Shown here: positions 1 to 6,610 of the stretch, piece by piece
Numbering within the stretch: the first letter of the stretch is position 1
Layout of the letters: every line of letters begins with the position of its first letter
NCBI GenBank assembly: GCA_021845645.1
Contig: JAJZVM010000164.1
Location: forward strand, 1 to 9,651
Length of the DNA stretch: 9,651 nt
Direction: 5' to 3'
Source: Bacillota bacterium
GTDB taxonomy: Bacteria; Bacillota_E; JAJZYS01; JAJYTV01
Program-made: the position numbers and the translations under genes
The notes under the pieces: generated by a model
Told to the model about the DNA's origin: nothing
Seen by the model: the letters and a program-made list of their open reading frames with translations, nothing else
The model's database searches: none

Positions 1-1646
1 GCCTGATCGAGCGTATCGCCGCACTCGTGCGCGAGAAGAAGATCGACGGCATCACCGACCTGCGCGACGAGTCCGACCGCACCGGCATGCGCATCGCGAT
101 CGAGGTGCGCCGCGACCAGAACCCCAACGTGCTGTTGAACCAGCTCTACAAGCACACGCCGCTGCAACAGAATTTTGGCGCCATAATGCTTGCCCTGGTC
201 GACGGGCAGCCGAGACTCCTCAAGCTGAAGGACATCCTCGAGGTTTACGTGCGACACCAGCGCGAGGTGGTCACCAAGCGCTCCCGCTACGAGCTGCGAA
301 AGGCGGAAGAGCGGGCGCACATTCTACTCGGCCTGCGCATCGCCCTCGACCATCTCGACCAGGTCATCGCGCTGATCCGCGCGTCCCGCGACGCCGAGGC
401 GGCGAAGACCGGTCTGATCGAAAGCTTCGACCTCTCGGAGCGCCAGGCGCAGGCCATCCTCGACCTCCGCCTGCAGCGCCTGACACAGCTTGAGCGGTCG
501 AAGATCGACGAGGAGTTCGAGGAGCTACAAAAGACGATTTCTTACCTGAACGCCTTGCTCTCCTCGAACGAGATGCTGCTCGGCGTGATCAAGCAGGAAC
601 TCGGCGAGATCCGTCGCAAGTATGCGGACGAGCGCCGCACCCAGATCGTCCAGGCTACTGGCGACCTGCAGGACGAGGACCTCATCGCCGACGAGGCGTG
701 CGTCGTCACCCTGACGCACCAGGGCTACGTCAAGCGCCAGCATATCGACGTCTACCGCGCGCAGCATCGCGGCGGGCGGGGCATCACCGGCACCGGCACG
801 AAGGCGGAGGACTTCGTCGAACGCATCTTCGCAACACGCACCCACAACTGGCTCCTCTTCTTCACGGACCGGGGCCGCGTCTACCGGGTCAAGGTCCACG
901 AGGTGCCGGAAGCCGGGCGTACGGCGCGAGGTACCGCCGCCGTGAACCTTGTCAACCTGGCGAGCGATGAGCAGATCACCGCGACGATCACCCTTTCGGG
1001 CGAGCAGGACGAAGGGTACCTCTTCATGATCACCCGTTTCGGGACCGTCAAGAAGACCCCAATCGAGGATTACGCCTCGATCCGCGCCAATGGGCTCATC
1101 GCGATCGGCCTCGACGACAAGGATGCGCTGATCGGCGTTCACCACACTACCGGTGACGAGGAAGTCGTCCTCGTCACGCGGCAAGGCATGGCCATCCGCT
1201 TCAGCGAGCAGGACGTACGTTCGATGGGCAGGCAGGCGAGAGGGGTGCGCGGCATCCGGCTGGGACCAGACGACCATGTCGTCGGCACGGCCGTGACCGA
1301 CCAGGGCTCGGATCTCGTCGTGGCCACGAACCGCGGCATGGGCAAGCGCACAGCGTTCCAGCAGTTCCGTGCCATCGGCCGTGGTGGCAAGGGCGTGCGG
1401 GCGATCTCGCTGACGCACCGCAACGGCTACGTGGCTGCGGTGCGTTCGGTGAACGACGAAGACCACCTGATGCTCGTATCGGCGCAGGGCATCATCATCC
1501 GGCTCAGCGTCGCCGAGCTGCCGCGCTACAGTCGCGCGTCGCAAGGGGTGCAGTTGATGCGCCTCGATTCCGAGGACGAACTTGTCGCGATGGCCCGCCT
1601 CTCAGCCGAGGAGGAGGAGCTGCTCGACGAGGACGAGAGCGACTGA
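1..1646 (+). CDS. gyrA: DNA gyrase subunit A, C-terminal part (5' truncated by window edge)
   Basis: GyrA is the breakage-reunion subunit of the A2B2 gyrase that introduces negative supercoils. The frame is open from base 3, so about 547 C-terminal residues are visible; the winged-helix domain with the catalytic tyrosine and the start lie upstream. Visible parts in order: the end of the tower/core domain (IDGITDLRDESDR, then NFGAIMLALVDGQPR), the coiled-coil region with the leucine-rich LSERQAQAILDLRLQRLT segment, and the DNA-wrapping beta-pinwheel domain. The pinwheel carries the GyrA box QHRGGRG (bases 762-782) and repeated blades of the type VVLVTRQGMAIRF. The protein ends in an acidic tail (EEEELLDEDESD), as in many gyrases. 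The GyrA box and acidic tail favour gyrase over ParC/GrlA. An intrinsic terminator follows 14 bases after the stop. No frameshift or missing landmark is seen. Confidence 0.97.
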   Translation, partial: LIERIAALVREKKIDGITDLRDESDRTGMRIAIEVRRDQNPNVLLNQLYKHTPLQQNFGAIMLALVDGQPRLLKLKDILEVYVRHQREVVTKRSRYELRKAEERAHILLGLRIALDHLDQVIALIRASRDAEAAKTGLIESFDLSERQAQAILDLRLQRLTQLERSKIDEEFEELQKTISYLNALLSSNEMLLGVIKQELGEIRRKYADERRTQIVQATGDLQDEDLIADEACVVTLTHQGYVKRQHIDVYRAQHRGGRGITGTGTKAEDFVERIFATRTHNWLLFFTDRGRVYRVKVHEVPEAGRTARGTAAVNLVNLASDEQITATITLSGEQDEGYLFMITRFGTVKKTPIEDYASIRANGLIAIGLDDKDALIGVHHTTGDEEVVLVTRQGMAIRFSEQDVRSMGRQARGVRGIRLGPDDHVVGTAVTDQGSDLVVATNRGMGKRTAFQQFRAIGRGGKGVRAISLTHRNGYVAAVRSVNDEDHLMLVSAQGIIIRLSVAELPRYSRASQGVQLMRLDSEDELVAMARLSAEEEELLDEDESD

Positions 1647-1660
1647 AAGCAAGCGCAAGG

Positions 1661-1690
1661 AGGCTCCCCGCTGGGTGGGGAGCCTTTCTC
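1661..1690 (+). terminator. Intrinsic terminator of gyrA
   Basis: A perfect 9-bp GC-rich stem (AGGCTCCCC at 1661-1669 and GGGGAGCCT at 1677-1685, 7-base loop) is followed by the T-rich TTCTCTGT. It starts 14 bases after the gyrA stop. Read on the - strand the same stem is followed by a weak T-rich stretch (CCTTGCGCTTGCTTT), so it may also end transcription arriving from the convergent coat gene at 1771. The bidirectional role is inference. Confidence 0.85.
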
Positions 1691-1702
1691 TGTCGCGGGA
1701 CA

Positions 1703-1726
1703 TGCGGCGGGGGCCGCCCCGCCGCA
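1703..1726. repeat. GC-only hairpin in the gyrA / coat gene convergent gap
   Basis: A 10-bp inverted repeat, TGCGGCGGGG (1703-1712) and CCCCGCCGCA (1717-1726), has a 4-base loop GCCG. There is no T-tract on either side, so it is not a classical intrinsic terminator. It sits in the 124-base gap between two convergent genes, after the gyrA terminator. It could protect the 3' end of the coat-gene transcript or simply be GC-rich spacer. A smaller dyad, ACCGGTCCGGT, lies at 1760-1770 next to the coat gene stop. Confidence 0.5.
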
Positions 1727-1770
1727 GCCCACGCTGCGTTCGGGACGGCCCCGCCTGCTACCGGTCCGGT

Positions 1771-2607
1771 TCAGTGGCGATGGGTCTGCTCGGGGTTCAG
1801 GTCCGGCGCGGCGTATTGCACGCCATTGCGCTGTCCTTCGAAGTTGGCCACTCCGCGCTGCGGGCTCTGGTCGCCGTAGGTCGCGCCGGCGGCCGTCCGA
1901 CCGTAGCCGGACTGCGTCTGCGCATATCCGCGGCTCTGGAACGAAGCCCCGACTCCTGCCGTTGCACCGGTATAAGCCCTGCCGCTGTCGCGCGACGCGT
2001 ACGGCGCACTGTACTGCGAGACTCCCTGATGCGTCAGTGGCAGGTGCGTTGAGCGAAGCCACTCCTCCGGGGACTCATGGGGTTTGAGGCTGGGGTACCA
2101 GCCGTGCTGCTCCGCGATCTTGTAGAGCTCGAAGGCGGAGTCCAGGTGCTGACGCGCGATGTCGGCGAGGGTGCGGCGCAGCGACGGCAGCGAGGCCTCG
2201 GTCGCGACCTTCATGGATGCCACGGCCATCTCCTTGCAATCGACAAGGCAGTCCATGACCATGGTGCGGTCCTCGATGCGACCGGTCGGCTCGGGACGGA
2301 TCGTCTGCCTGTTCGGCTTCTGACCGCCCTGTGCGCTGTTGTGGCTCATACCGGGCTGCGTGAACGCTGCCTGATGCGTGCTGTTGCCCTGGGCAAAGCC
2401 GAGGAGCTCCTGGTACGTCCTCTCGAACATGCGCTCATGCGCATGGAACACGGTCTCCAGCTCGTGGTTCTGCGTCTCGTCGGCGTAGAACGCAAGCTTC
2501 TCCACGGTGTTCGCCGTTTCGAGCAGGACTTCATGCAGACCCATCGCCTCGGACACGGTCAGCTCGTGGGAACCGATCAAACGGGCAGCCCCCTCTTTTC
2601 GGATCAC
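1771..2607 (-). CDS. CotF-family spore coat protein
   Basis: This is a predicted 278-residue protein of the CotF family (spore coat proteins with two antiparallel helical segments, structurally ferritin-like). Residues 13-72 form the first helical region (SHELTVSEAMGLHEVLLETA, then KLAFYADETQNHELE). Residues 114-176 form the second, with the family-like pattern ATEASLPSLRRTLADIARQH followed by LYKIAEQHGWYPSLKPHE. Both resemble CotF proteins, in which a GWY motif closes the last helix. Residues about 195-265 are a low-complexity tail rich in Tyr, Gln, Ser, Gly and Ala. The GTG start at 2607 has GGAG at 2618-2615. A TTG start at 2580, with a GAGGGGG site eight bases upstream, is a real alternative and would give 269 residues. 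An ATG at 2694 is unlikely because its extension is Arg-rich and family-unlike. The gene lies 103 bases after the peptidase stop on the same strand, so it may be cotranscribed or have its own promoter. The family call is by pattern; the coat location is inferred from the family. Confidence 0.82.
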   Translation of the reverse strand: MIRKEGAARLIGSHELTVSEAMGLHEVLLETANTVEKLAFYADETQNHELETVFHAHERMFERTYQELLGFAQGNSTHQAAFTQPGMSHNSAQGGQKPNRQTIRPEPTGRIEDRTMVMDCLVDCKEMAVASMKVATEASLPSLRRTLADIARQHLDSAFELYKIAEQHGWYPSLKPHESPEEWLRSTHLPLTHQGVSQYSAPYASRDSGRAYTGATAGVGASFQSRGYAQTQSGYGRTAAGATYGDQSPQRGVANFEGQRNGVQYAAPDLNPEQTHRH

Positions 2608-2655
2608 CCGTCGTCTCCGGCGGGCAAGCCTAGGGTCTGCCGCACTGCACCTGTT

Positions 2656-2667
2656 ATGTTGGAACAT
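2656..2667. promoter_or_regulatory. Short dyad ATGTTGGAACAT upstream of coat gene
   Basis: The 103-base gap between the peptidase stop and the coat gene start contains a 5-bp inverted repeat with a 2-base centre. On the coding (-) strand it reads ATGTTCCAACATAACAG, so it includes CATA, the core of sigma-E/sigma-K -10 elements. The rest of those consensus sequences is not matched. It could be part of a sporulation promoter or an operator, or be chance. Nothing else is recognised in this gap. Confidence 0.2.
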
Positions 2668-2710
2668 GCTGCGGGCTTCGAAAGGCGTTGCCAATCACGG
2701 ATGGCGGGTG

Positions 2711-4555
2711 TCAGTAGAGGGCGCGCAACGCCGAAATGAGGTCAGCCACGTCAGGCGAGCCGATGCCCGTCCTTGGGTCGTAGACCTTGCGGTTCGGATT
2801 GTTCAGCGCGCCAGGGCCATAGCGCGACGAAGCCACGGTGTAAAGGGCCTGCGAGGCGGCGGGCGCATAGGGCACGGCCGAACGGCACAGCGCCCAGATC
2901 GCCGCCCACGCGGGCGCGCCGAGGCTCGTGCCGCCCTCGATGAACCAGCCGCCGTTCATGTAAACGTCGACAGGCGTCTTGGCCGGATTGCCATCGAAGG
3001 CGACGTCGGGCACCTGCCGAAGCGGCTGGCCGGTGACGCGCTCCTGCCAGTACGGCGCGGCGTAGGAGGTCGTGCCGAAGGTGGAGGCGTCGGTCGGCTG
3101 GTTCCAGTAGGTCTCGAAGAACGTTGCGGGGTTTTTCTCGAAGAGGCTGGTGCCGCCGACCGCCACGGCGCTCGGGTCGACCGCTGGCCAGACAAGCGGC
3201 GGGGGTCCGGACAGGTCAAGGTTGTCGCCGCCGGCCGCAAAGAGCGAGAACCCCTCCGCCTGCAGAACGGCAAGGCTCTGGTTCGCGCTCTGGAAGGAAG
3301 CGCTGCCCGCCGCGACGCCCCACGAAACGCTGGCGATCTGTGCACCGTTGCGGGCCTGGCCTTGCAGGCTCTGCACGAGATCGTATGGGAAGGCCTGCGC
3401 AGAACTGCCGGCGCTGTCCTCGACGACGATCAACTGGCTCAAGGGTGCAAGCGCGTGCGCCCACTCGATGTCCATGGTCGCCTCGATCCCTGGAGACAGG
3501 ATCTCTCCGGAAAGGCTCTCGATGCGAATACTCGGGGCCGGCAGGCCGAACGCGTTGTCGAACTGTGCGAGGTCCTGGTAGGAGAAGCCCTGGCGCTCGT
3601 AGAGCACGATGGCCTGTCCCTGCCCGAAGTCGCCTCCCAGCCACGTGTTGTAAATGTTGTAGGCACGCGCGATCGTCTGCGGCGAGAAGCCGAAGGGCGG
3701 CACGGTAAGTCCTGCGGGGGCGGAGCCGCGCAGGTGGATTTCGGCGAAGGACGTGGTGCGCTGGCCTGTCCTTCCATCGGTGACGGTCACGGCGAGGCGG
3801 TAGCTGCCGCGGGCTGCGTTGACGCCGAAGGGGATCTGTTCCTGGCGGGCGCCGTTGCCGCCCATCAGCGGAACGAGATTGCCGTATGGGTTGCGCATCG
3901 TCCACGTGTAGCCCAGCGGGTCGCTTTGCGGCACTCCACCGATCAGCACCGAGACACCGAGCACGCTGCCCGGCTGCAGGGTCGAGACGGCAAGCGAGAT
4001 GCGTGCGTAGAGCCCTGTTGGCGTCTTGTGCGGCGGCCATGTGAGCCTCAGGCCGAGCGCCGTCGCCAGGAGGGATGCAGGCATGTACATTGTGCGCATG
4101 GTGTAAAGGGCGTCAGGCAGACGCTGCCCGCCGACCTGCAACTGACGTCCGGCGGGCGTCCAGTTCTTCTTGCGCACGACAAGGCGCACCCGTCGCGGCT
4201 GCACGGCCACAGGACCGTTGAAGGTCCGGTACTTTGCCCTCGCGCCCATCAGCACACGGGGCGGGCCGCCGCCGATCTCGACCATCTGCAGCTTGCGCGC
4301 CCAGCTGATCGACAGGTGCGCGAGTCCTGCAGCGTAGCGCGCGGCGACGTAGAGCCTGCTCCGGTAGACGAGAGAGACTGGTGCCATGTTCGTGCCGTTG
4401 AAGAAGGAATCGCCGTTGGGTGCAACGCTTTGCCCAGCCATGAGCAGGGACTGGCTGCCGGCATAGGCTGTCAAATGCCCGGCCGCGAGGGCCGGCACCG
4501 CAGCCGCGAGGCAGAGGGCGCCACCGAGGGTGGCGGCGACAAGCTTACGCGTCAT
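2711..4555 (-). CDS. Secreted S53 (sedolisin/kumamolisin-type) serine-carboxyl peptidase with atypical N-terminal half
   Basis: This is a predicted 614-residue exported endopeptidase. The ATG at 4555 is chosen because it begins a clear signal peptide (MTRKLVAATL, hydrophobic core, cleavage near ALAA-G at residue 25) and overlaps the upstream stop as ATGA. Residues 30-95 and 140-175 resemble stalk-type (copper amine oxidase N-like) repeats (LYVAARYAAGLAHLSISW; MYMPASLLATALGLRLTW). Residues about 182-275 look like an Ig-like beta domain. Residues about 290-610 are the S53 catalytic domain: Glu358 and Asp362 in GIEATMDIEWAHALAP, SWG at 411-413, the oxyanion Asp444 in AAGGDNL, and the nucleophile Ser544 in GGTSLGAPAW. 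The C-terminal DPRTGIGSPDVADLISAL matches the calcium-site end of the family. All four catalytic residues are present. Sedolisins typically act at acidic pH outside the cell. The usual pro-kumamolisin propeptide is not recognisable. Catalytic assignment is firm; the N-terminal domain calls are tentative. Confidence 0.9.
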   Translation of the reverse strand: MTRKLVAATLGGALCLAAAVPALAAGHLTAYAGSQSLLMAGQSVAPNGDSFFNGTNMAPVSLVYRSRLYVAARYAAGLAHLSISWARKLQMVEIGGGPPRVLMGARAKYRTFNGPVAVQPRRVRLVVRKKNWTPAGRQLQVGGQRLPDALYTMRTMYMPASLLATALGLRLTWPPHKTPTGLYARISLAVSTLQPGSVLGVSVLIGGVPQSDPLGYTWTMRNPYGNLVPLMGGNGARQEQIPFGVNAARGSYRLAVTVTDGRTGQRTTSFAEIHLRGSAPAGLTVPPFGFSPQTIARAYNIYNTWLGGDFGQGQAIVLYERQGFSYQDLAQFDNAFGLPAPSIRIESLSGEILSPGIEATMDIEWAHALAPLSQLIVVEDSAGSSAQAFPYDLVQSLQGQARNGAQIASVSWGVAAGSASFQSANQSLAVLQAEGFSLFAAGGDNLDLSGPPPLVWPAVDPSAVAVGGTSLFEKNPATFFETYWNQPTDASTFGTTSYAAPYWQERVTGQPLRQVPDVAFDGNPAKTPVDVYMNGGWFIEGGTSLGAPAWAAIWALCRSAVPYAPAASQALYTVASSRYGPGALNNPNRKVYDPRTGIGSPDVADLISALRALY

Positions 4556-4917
4556 GCATTCGAGGCCTCCGGCAGGATGCGGATGACATCCCCAGGTGTG
4601 GTCCGGGCCGCCGCTACGGCCCCGAGCGGGAGCTCGAGCACCATGTGGGCTGCTGGAACGATCGGCGAAAGGCGCCAGGGCCTCAGCTGCATCACATGTC
4701 GCACGACGCCGCGCCTGTCCACGAACAAGACATCGAGCGGGAAGCGCATGAACGCTGCGTGCACGCTGCGGCAGGGAACGATGACAAGGCCCCCGCCCGG
4801 TGGCAGGGCGGACCTGCCCAGGAGACCCCACATGCGCGGAAAGAAGCGGTCCGCGATCTGAGCGCGGGCCGCCAGCTCCGTCGCCTTCGTCTCGTTGAGG
4901 ATGCGGGCGATCTTCAC
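4552..4917 (-). CDS. DUF192 (COG1430) family protein
   Basis: This is a small 121-residue protein matching the DUF192 pattern: residues 26-60 contain FPRMWGLLGRS, a PPGGGLVI turn and the core CRSVHAAFMRFPLDVLFVD, followed by VVRHVMQLRPWR and VLELPLGA. The function of DUF192 is unknown; many members are exported, but this one has no visible signal peptide. The GTG at 4917 is chosen because AGGGGGG lies eight bases upstream and the family homology starts soon after (VKIARILNETKATELAARAQ). Starts further upstream would add a Pro/Arg-rich, family-unlike segment. Its stop overlaps the ATG of the peptidase gene (ATGA), so the two are almost certainly cotranscribed and may be translationally coupled. 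No convincing sigma-A promoter was found on the - strand upstream. Confidence 0.87.
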   Translation of the reverse strand: MKIARILNETKATELAARAQIADRFFPRMWGLLGRSALPPGGGLVIVPCRSVHAAFMRFPLDVLFVDRRGVVRHVMQLRPWRLSPIVPAAHMVLELPLGAVAAARTTPGDVIRILPEASNA

Positions 4918-5004
4918 AGACCACGCCCCCCTGCAATGAGTACGCCGCGGTGGGGACAAAGCCTGCTGGGAACTCGGCGAAACGCACCGCATCCCTCGCG
5001 CTCA

Positions 5005-5013
5005 TGCTAGAAT
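5005..5013 (+). promoter_or_regulatory. Extended -10 promoter element for pdxST
   Basis: TGC-TAGAAT is a TGn extended -10 with one mismatch to TATAAT, about 100 bases before pdxS. No good -35 hexamer is seen at 16-18 bases upstream (4985-4990 is CACCGC), as is common for extended -10 promoters. Transcription would start near 5020, placing the leader hairpin at 5064-5089 inside the mRNA. The remainder of the 195-base divergent gap (4918-5112) holds only this element, the hairpin and the two ribosome binding sites. Confidence 0.5.
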
Positions 5014-5063
5014 GTTTGCGAAGGCAAGAGCGCGCACCCGTGCGTGCACGAAGTTTGCTAAGC

Positions 5064-5089
5064 CAGGGCCTGCCCCGTGGCAGGCCCTG
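5064..5089 (+). promoter_or_regulatory. 11-bp hairpin in the pdxS 5' leader
   Basis: A perfect 11-bp stem, CAGGGCCTGCC (5064-5074) and GGCAGGCCCTG (5079-5089), encloses a CCGT tetraloop. It is not followed by a T-tract on either strand, so it is not a canonical terminator. It ends about 24 bases before the pdxS ATG, just upstream of the GGAGGG ribosome binding site. It could stabilise the mRNA, be a protein or ligand-sensing element, or pair alternatively with leader sequence. No known riboswitch class is recognised here. Confidence 0.55.
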
Positions 5090-5112
5090 TAACGTCGAGG
5101 AGGGCTTGGAGA

Positions 5113-6000
5113 ATGGAGCGAGAGGTAGGCACCTTCCGGGTGAAGGCGGGCCTTGCCGAGATGCTCAAGGGCGGCGTCATCATGGACGTCACGACCCCCG
5201 AGCAGGCGGTGATCGCGGAACGTGCCGGGGCCGTGGCCGTCATGGCGCTCGAGCGCGTGCCGGCGGACATCCGTGCGGCGGGCGGCGTCGCCCGCATGGC
5301 GGACCCGCGCATCGTGCGCGAGATCATGGACGCCGTCACGATCCCCGTGATGGCGAAGGCGAGAATCGGCCACTTCGTCGAGGCCCAGATCCTCGAGGCG
5401 CTCGGCGTCGACTACATAGACGAGTCCGAGGTGCTGACGCCCGCTGACGAGCAGTACCACATCGACAAGTCGAAGTTCAAGGTGCCGTTCGTGTGCGGGG
5501 CCCGCAACCTCGGTGAGGCCCTCCGGCGCATTGCGGAGGGCGCGGCGATGATCCGCACCAAGGGCGAACCCGGCACGGGGAACGTGGTGGAGGCGGTTCG
5601 TCACGCGCGCACTGTGAACGCGGAGATCCGGCGTGTGGTTGCGGCACCGGAGGACGAGCTCGGTACCATAGCCAAGGAGTTCGGCGCGCCGTTCGAACTG
5701 GTTCGCGAGGTCCACGAACTTGGCCACCTGCCTGTGGTGAACTTCTCCGCGGGCGGCATCGCGACGCCGGCCGACGCCGCGCTCATGATGCAACTGGGTG
5801 TCGACGGCATCTTCGTTGGATCGGGCATCTTCAAGTCCCAGGACCCCGAGGCGCGCGCTCGTGCGGTCGTACGCGCGACAACGCACTTCCAGGACCCCGC
5901 CGTGCTGGCGGAGGTCTCGGCGGGCCTCGGCGAGGCGATGCCTGGCATCGAGATCTCGCAGATCGCTCCGGCCGAGCGTATGCAGGAGCGGGGCTGGTAG
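5113..6000 (+). CDS. pdxS: Pyridoxal 5'-phosphate synthase, lyase subunit PdxS
   Basis: PdxS is the (beta/alpha)8-barrel subunit of the R5P-dependent PLP synthase. It makes PLP from ribose 5-phosphate, glyceraldehyde 3-phosphate and ammonia channelled from PdxT, usually in a 12+12 complex. The 295-residue length is normal. Key residues are visible: Asp25 in [10 protein letters not shown], the Schiff-base Lys82 in [10 protein letters not shown], Lys150 in [10 protein letters not shown], the phosphate-binding loops ([20 protein letters not shown]) and [18 protein letters not shown]. The ATG at 5113 is chosen because GAGGAGGG precedes it and [21 protein letters not shown] matches the family N-terminus. 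An in-frame GTG at 5077 would begin inside the leader hairpin. The stop is one base before the pdxT GTG, so the pair is a tight operon. Its position downstream of gyrA and upstream of serS matches Bacillus. Confidence 0.98.
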   Translation: MEREVGTFRVKAGLAEMLKGGVIMDVTTPEQAVIAERAGAVAVMALERVPADIRAAGGVARMADPRIVREIMDAVTIPVMAKARIGHFVEAQILEALGVDYIDESEVLTPADEQYHIDKSKFKVPFVCGARNLGEALRRIAEGAAMIRTKGEPGTGNVVEAVRHARTVNAEIRRVVAAPEDELGTIAKEFGAPFELVREVHELGHLPVVNFSAGGIATPADAALMMQLGVDGIFVGSGIFKSQDPEARARAVVRATTHFQDPAVLAEVSAGLGEAMPGIEISQIAPAERMQERGW

Positions 6001-6001
6001 A

Positions 6002-6583
6002 GTGGCGACGATCGGCGTACTTGCCCTGCAGGGTGCTGTCAGGGAGCACGCTCGCGTGCTTAAGGCCCTAGGCGCCGATGTGCGGTACGTAAAGCGCCGC
6101 GACGACCTCGAAGATCTGGACGGCATCGTCCTGCCGGGCGGCGAGTCCACGACCATAGGCATGTTGCTCGAGGAGTACGAGATTGCGCCCGTCCTGCGCA
6201 AGGGCGACCTGCCTATCTACGGAACCTGCGCCGGCATGATCCTGATGGCCGACGAGATCGAGGGATCGGACCAGCCTCGCCTCGGCGTGATGCGCATGGC
6301 GGTTCGTCGCAACGCCTTCGGACGCCAGAGGGAGAGCTTCGAGGAGGCGATCGATGCCGCGGGGGTAGAGGGCGGCCCGCTGCGCGGCGTCTTCATCCGG
6401 GCGCCTTTCGTGACGGAGGTAGGCCCGGACGTCGAGGTGCTCGGTCACGTGGACGGCAAGATCGTGCTCTGCCGGCAGGGCCGATTTCTCGCAAGCTCCT
6501 TCCATCCCGAGCTGACAGATGATCGCAGGCTCCACCAGTATTTTCTCGAAAAGGTCGTATCCGGCGCACCGCACCTTGCCTAG
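6002..6583 (+). CDS. pdxT: Pyridoxal 5'-phosphate synthase, glutaminase subunit PdxT
   Basis: PdxT is a class-I glutamine amidotransferase that hydrolyses glutamine and passes ammonia to PdxS. The protein has 193 residues, typical for the family. The triad is visible: Cys77 in YGTCAGMILMA, and His168 and Glu170 in SSFHPELTDD. IGVLALQGAVREH at the N-terminus and LPGGESTTIGMLL (oxyanion-loop region) are hallmark PdxT motifs. The GTG at 6002 is the only start that gives the conserved N-terminus; it sits one base after the pdxS stop and lacks a strong Shine-Dalgarno site, so translation probably depends on coupling from pdxS. Its last codons contain the -35 hexamer of the next transcription unit. 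No intrinsic terminator is seen after it, so read-through into the T-box leader is possible. Confidence 0.97.
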   Translation: MATIGVLALQGAVREHARVLKALGADVRYVKRRDDLEDLDGIVLPGGESTTIGMLLEEYEIAPVLRKGDLPIYGTCAGMILMADEIEGSDQPRLGVMRMAVRRNAFGRQRESFEEAIDAAGVEGGPLRGVFIRAPFVTEVGPDVEVLGHVDGKIVLCRQGRFLASSFHPELTDDRRLHQYFLEKVVSGAPHLA

Positions 6584-6604
6584 GCTGATCCGTGCGGATA
6601 CAAT
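6576..6604 (+). promoter_or_regulatory. Sigma-A-type promoter of the T-box / mtnA-serS operon
   Basis: TTGCCT (6576-6581) and TACAAT (6599-6604) are separated by an ideal 17-base spacer; each hexamer is close to the TTGACA/TATAAT consensus. The -35 overlaps the pdxT stop codon. The predicted start is near 6611, just before the T-box stem I, which places the whole leader in the transcript. Confidence 0.75.
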
Positions 6605-6610
6605 GATGGA

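Noticed and set aside
2608..2694. ATG at 2694 as start of the coat protein
   Set aside because: The extra 29 residues are Arg-rich and unlike CotF N-termini; GTG 2607 or TTG 2580 have ribosome sites next to them.
2507..4861. Very long open frame on the + strand (784 codons)
   Set aside because: It is antisense to the S53 peptidase and DUF192 genes, which have clear family motifs. The translation is Arg/Gly/His-rich without recognisable domains, a typical shadow in GC-rich DNA.
5077..5112. Upstream in-frame GTG start for PdxS adding 12 residues
   Set aside because: The GTG lies in the leader hairpin, and the added residues do not match the PdxS N-terminus. The ATG at 5113 has GAGGAGGG upstream.
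5002..6201. Long open frame on the - strand opposite pdxS/pdxT
   Set aside because: pdxS and pdxT are unambiguous on the + strand; the antisense product is Arg/His-rich and has no motifs.
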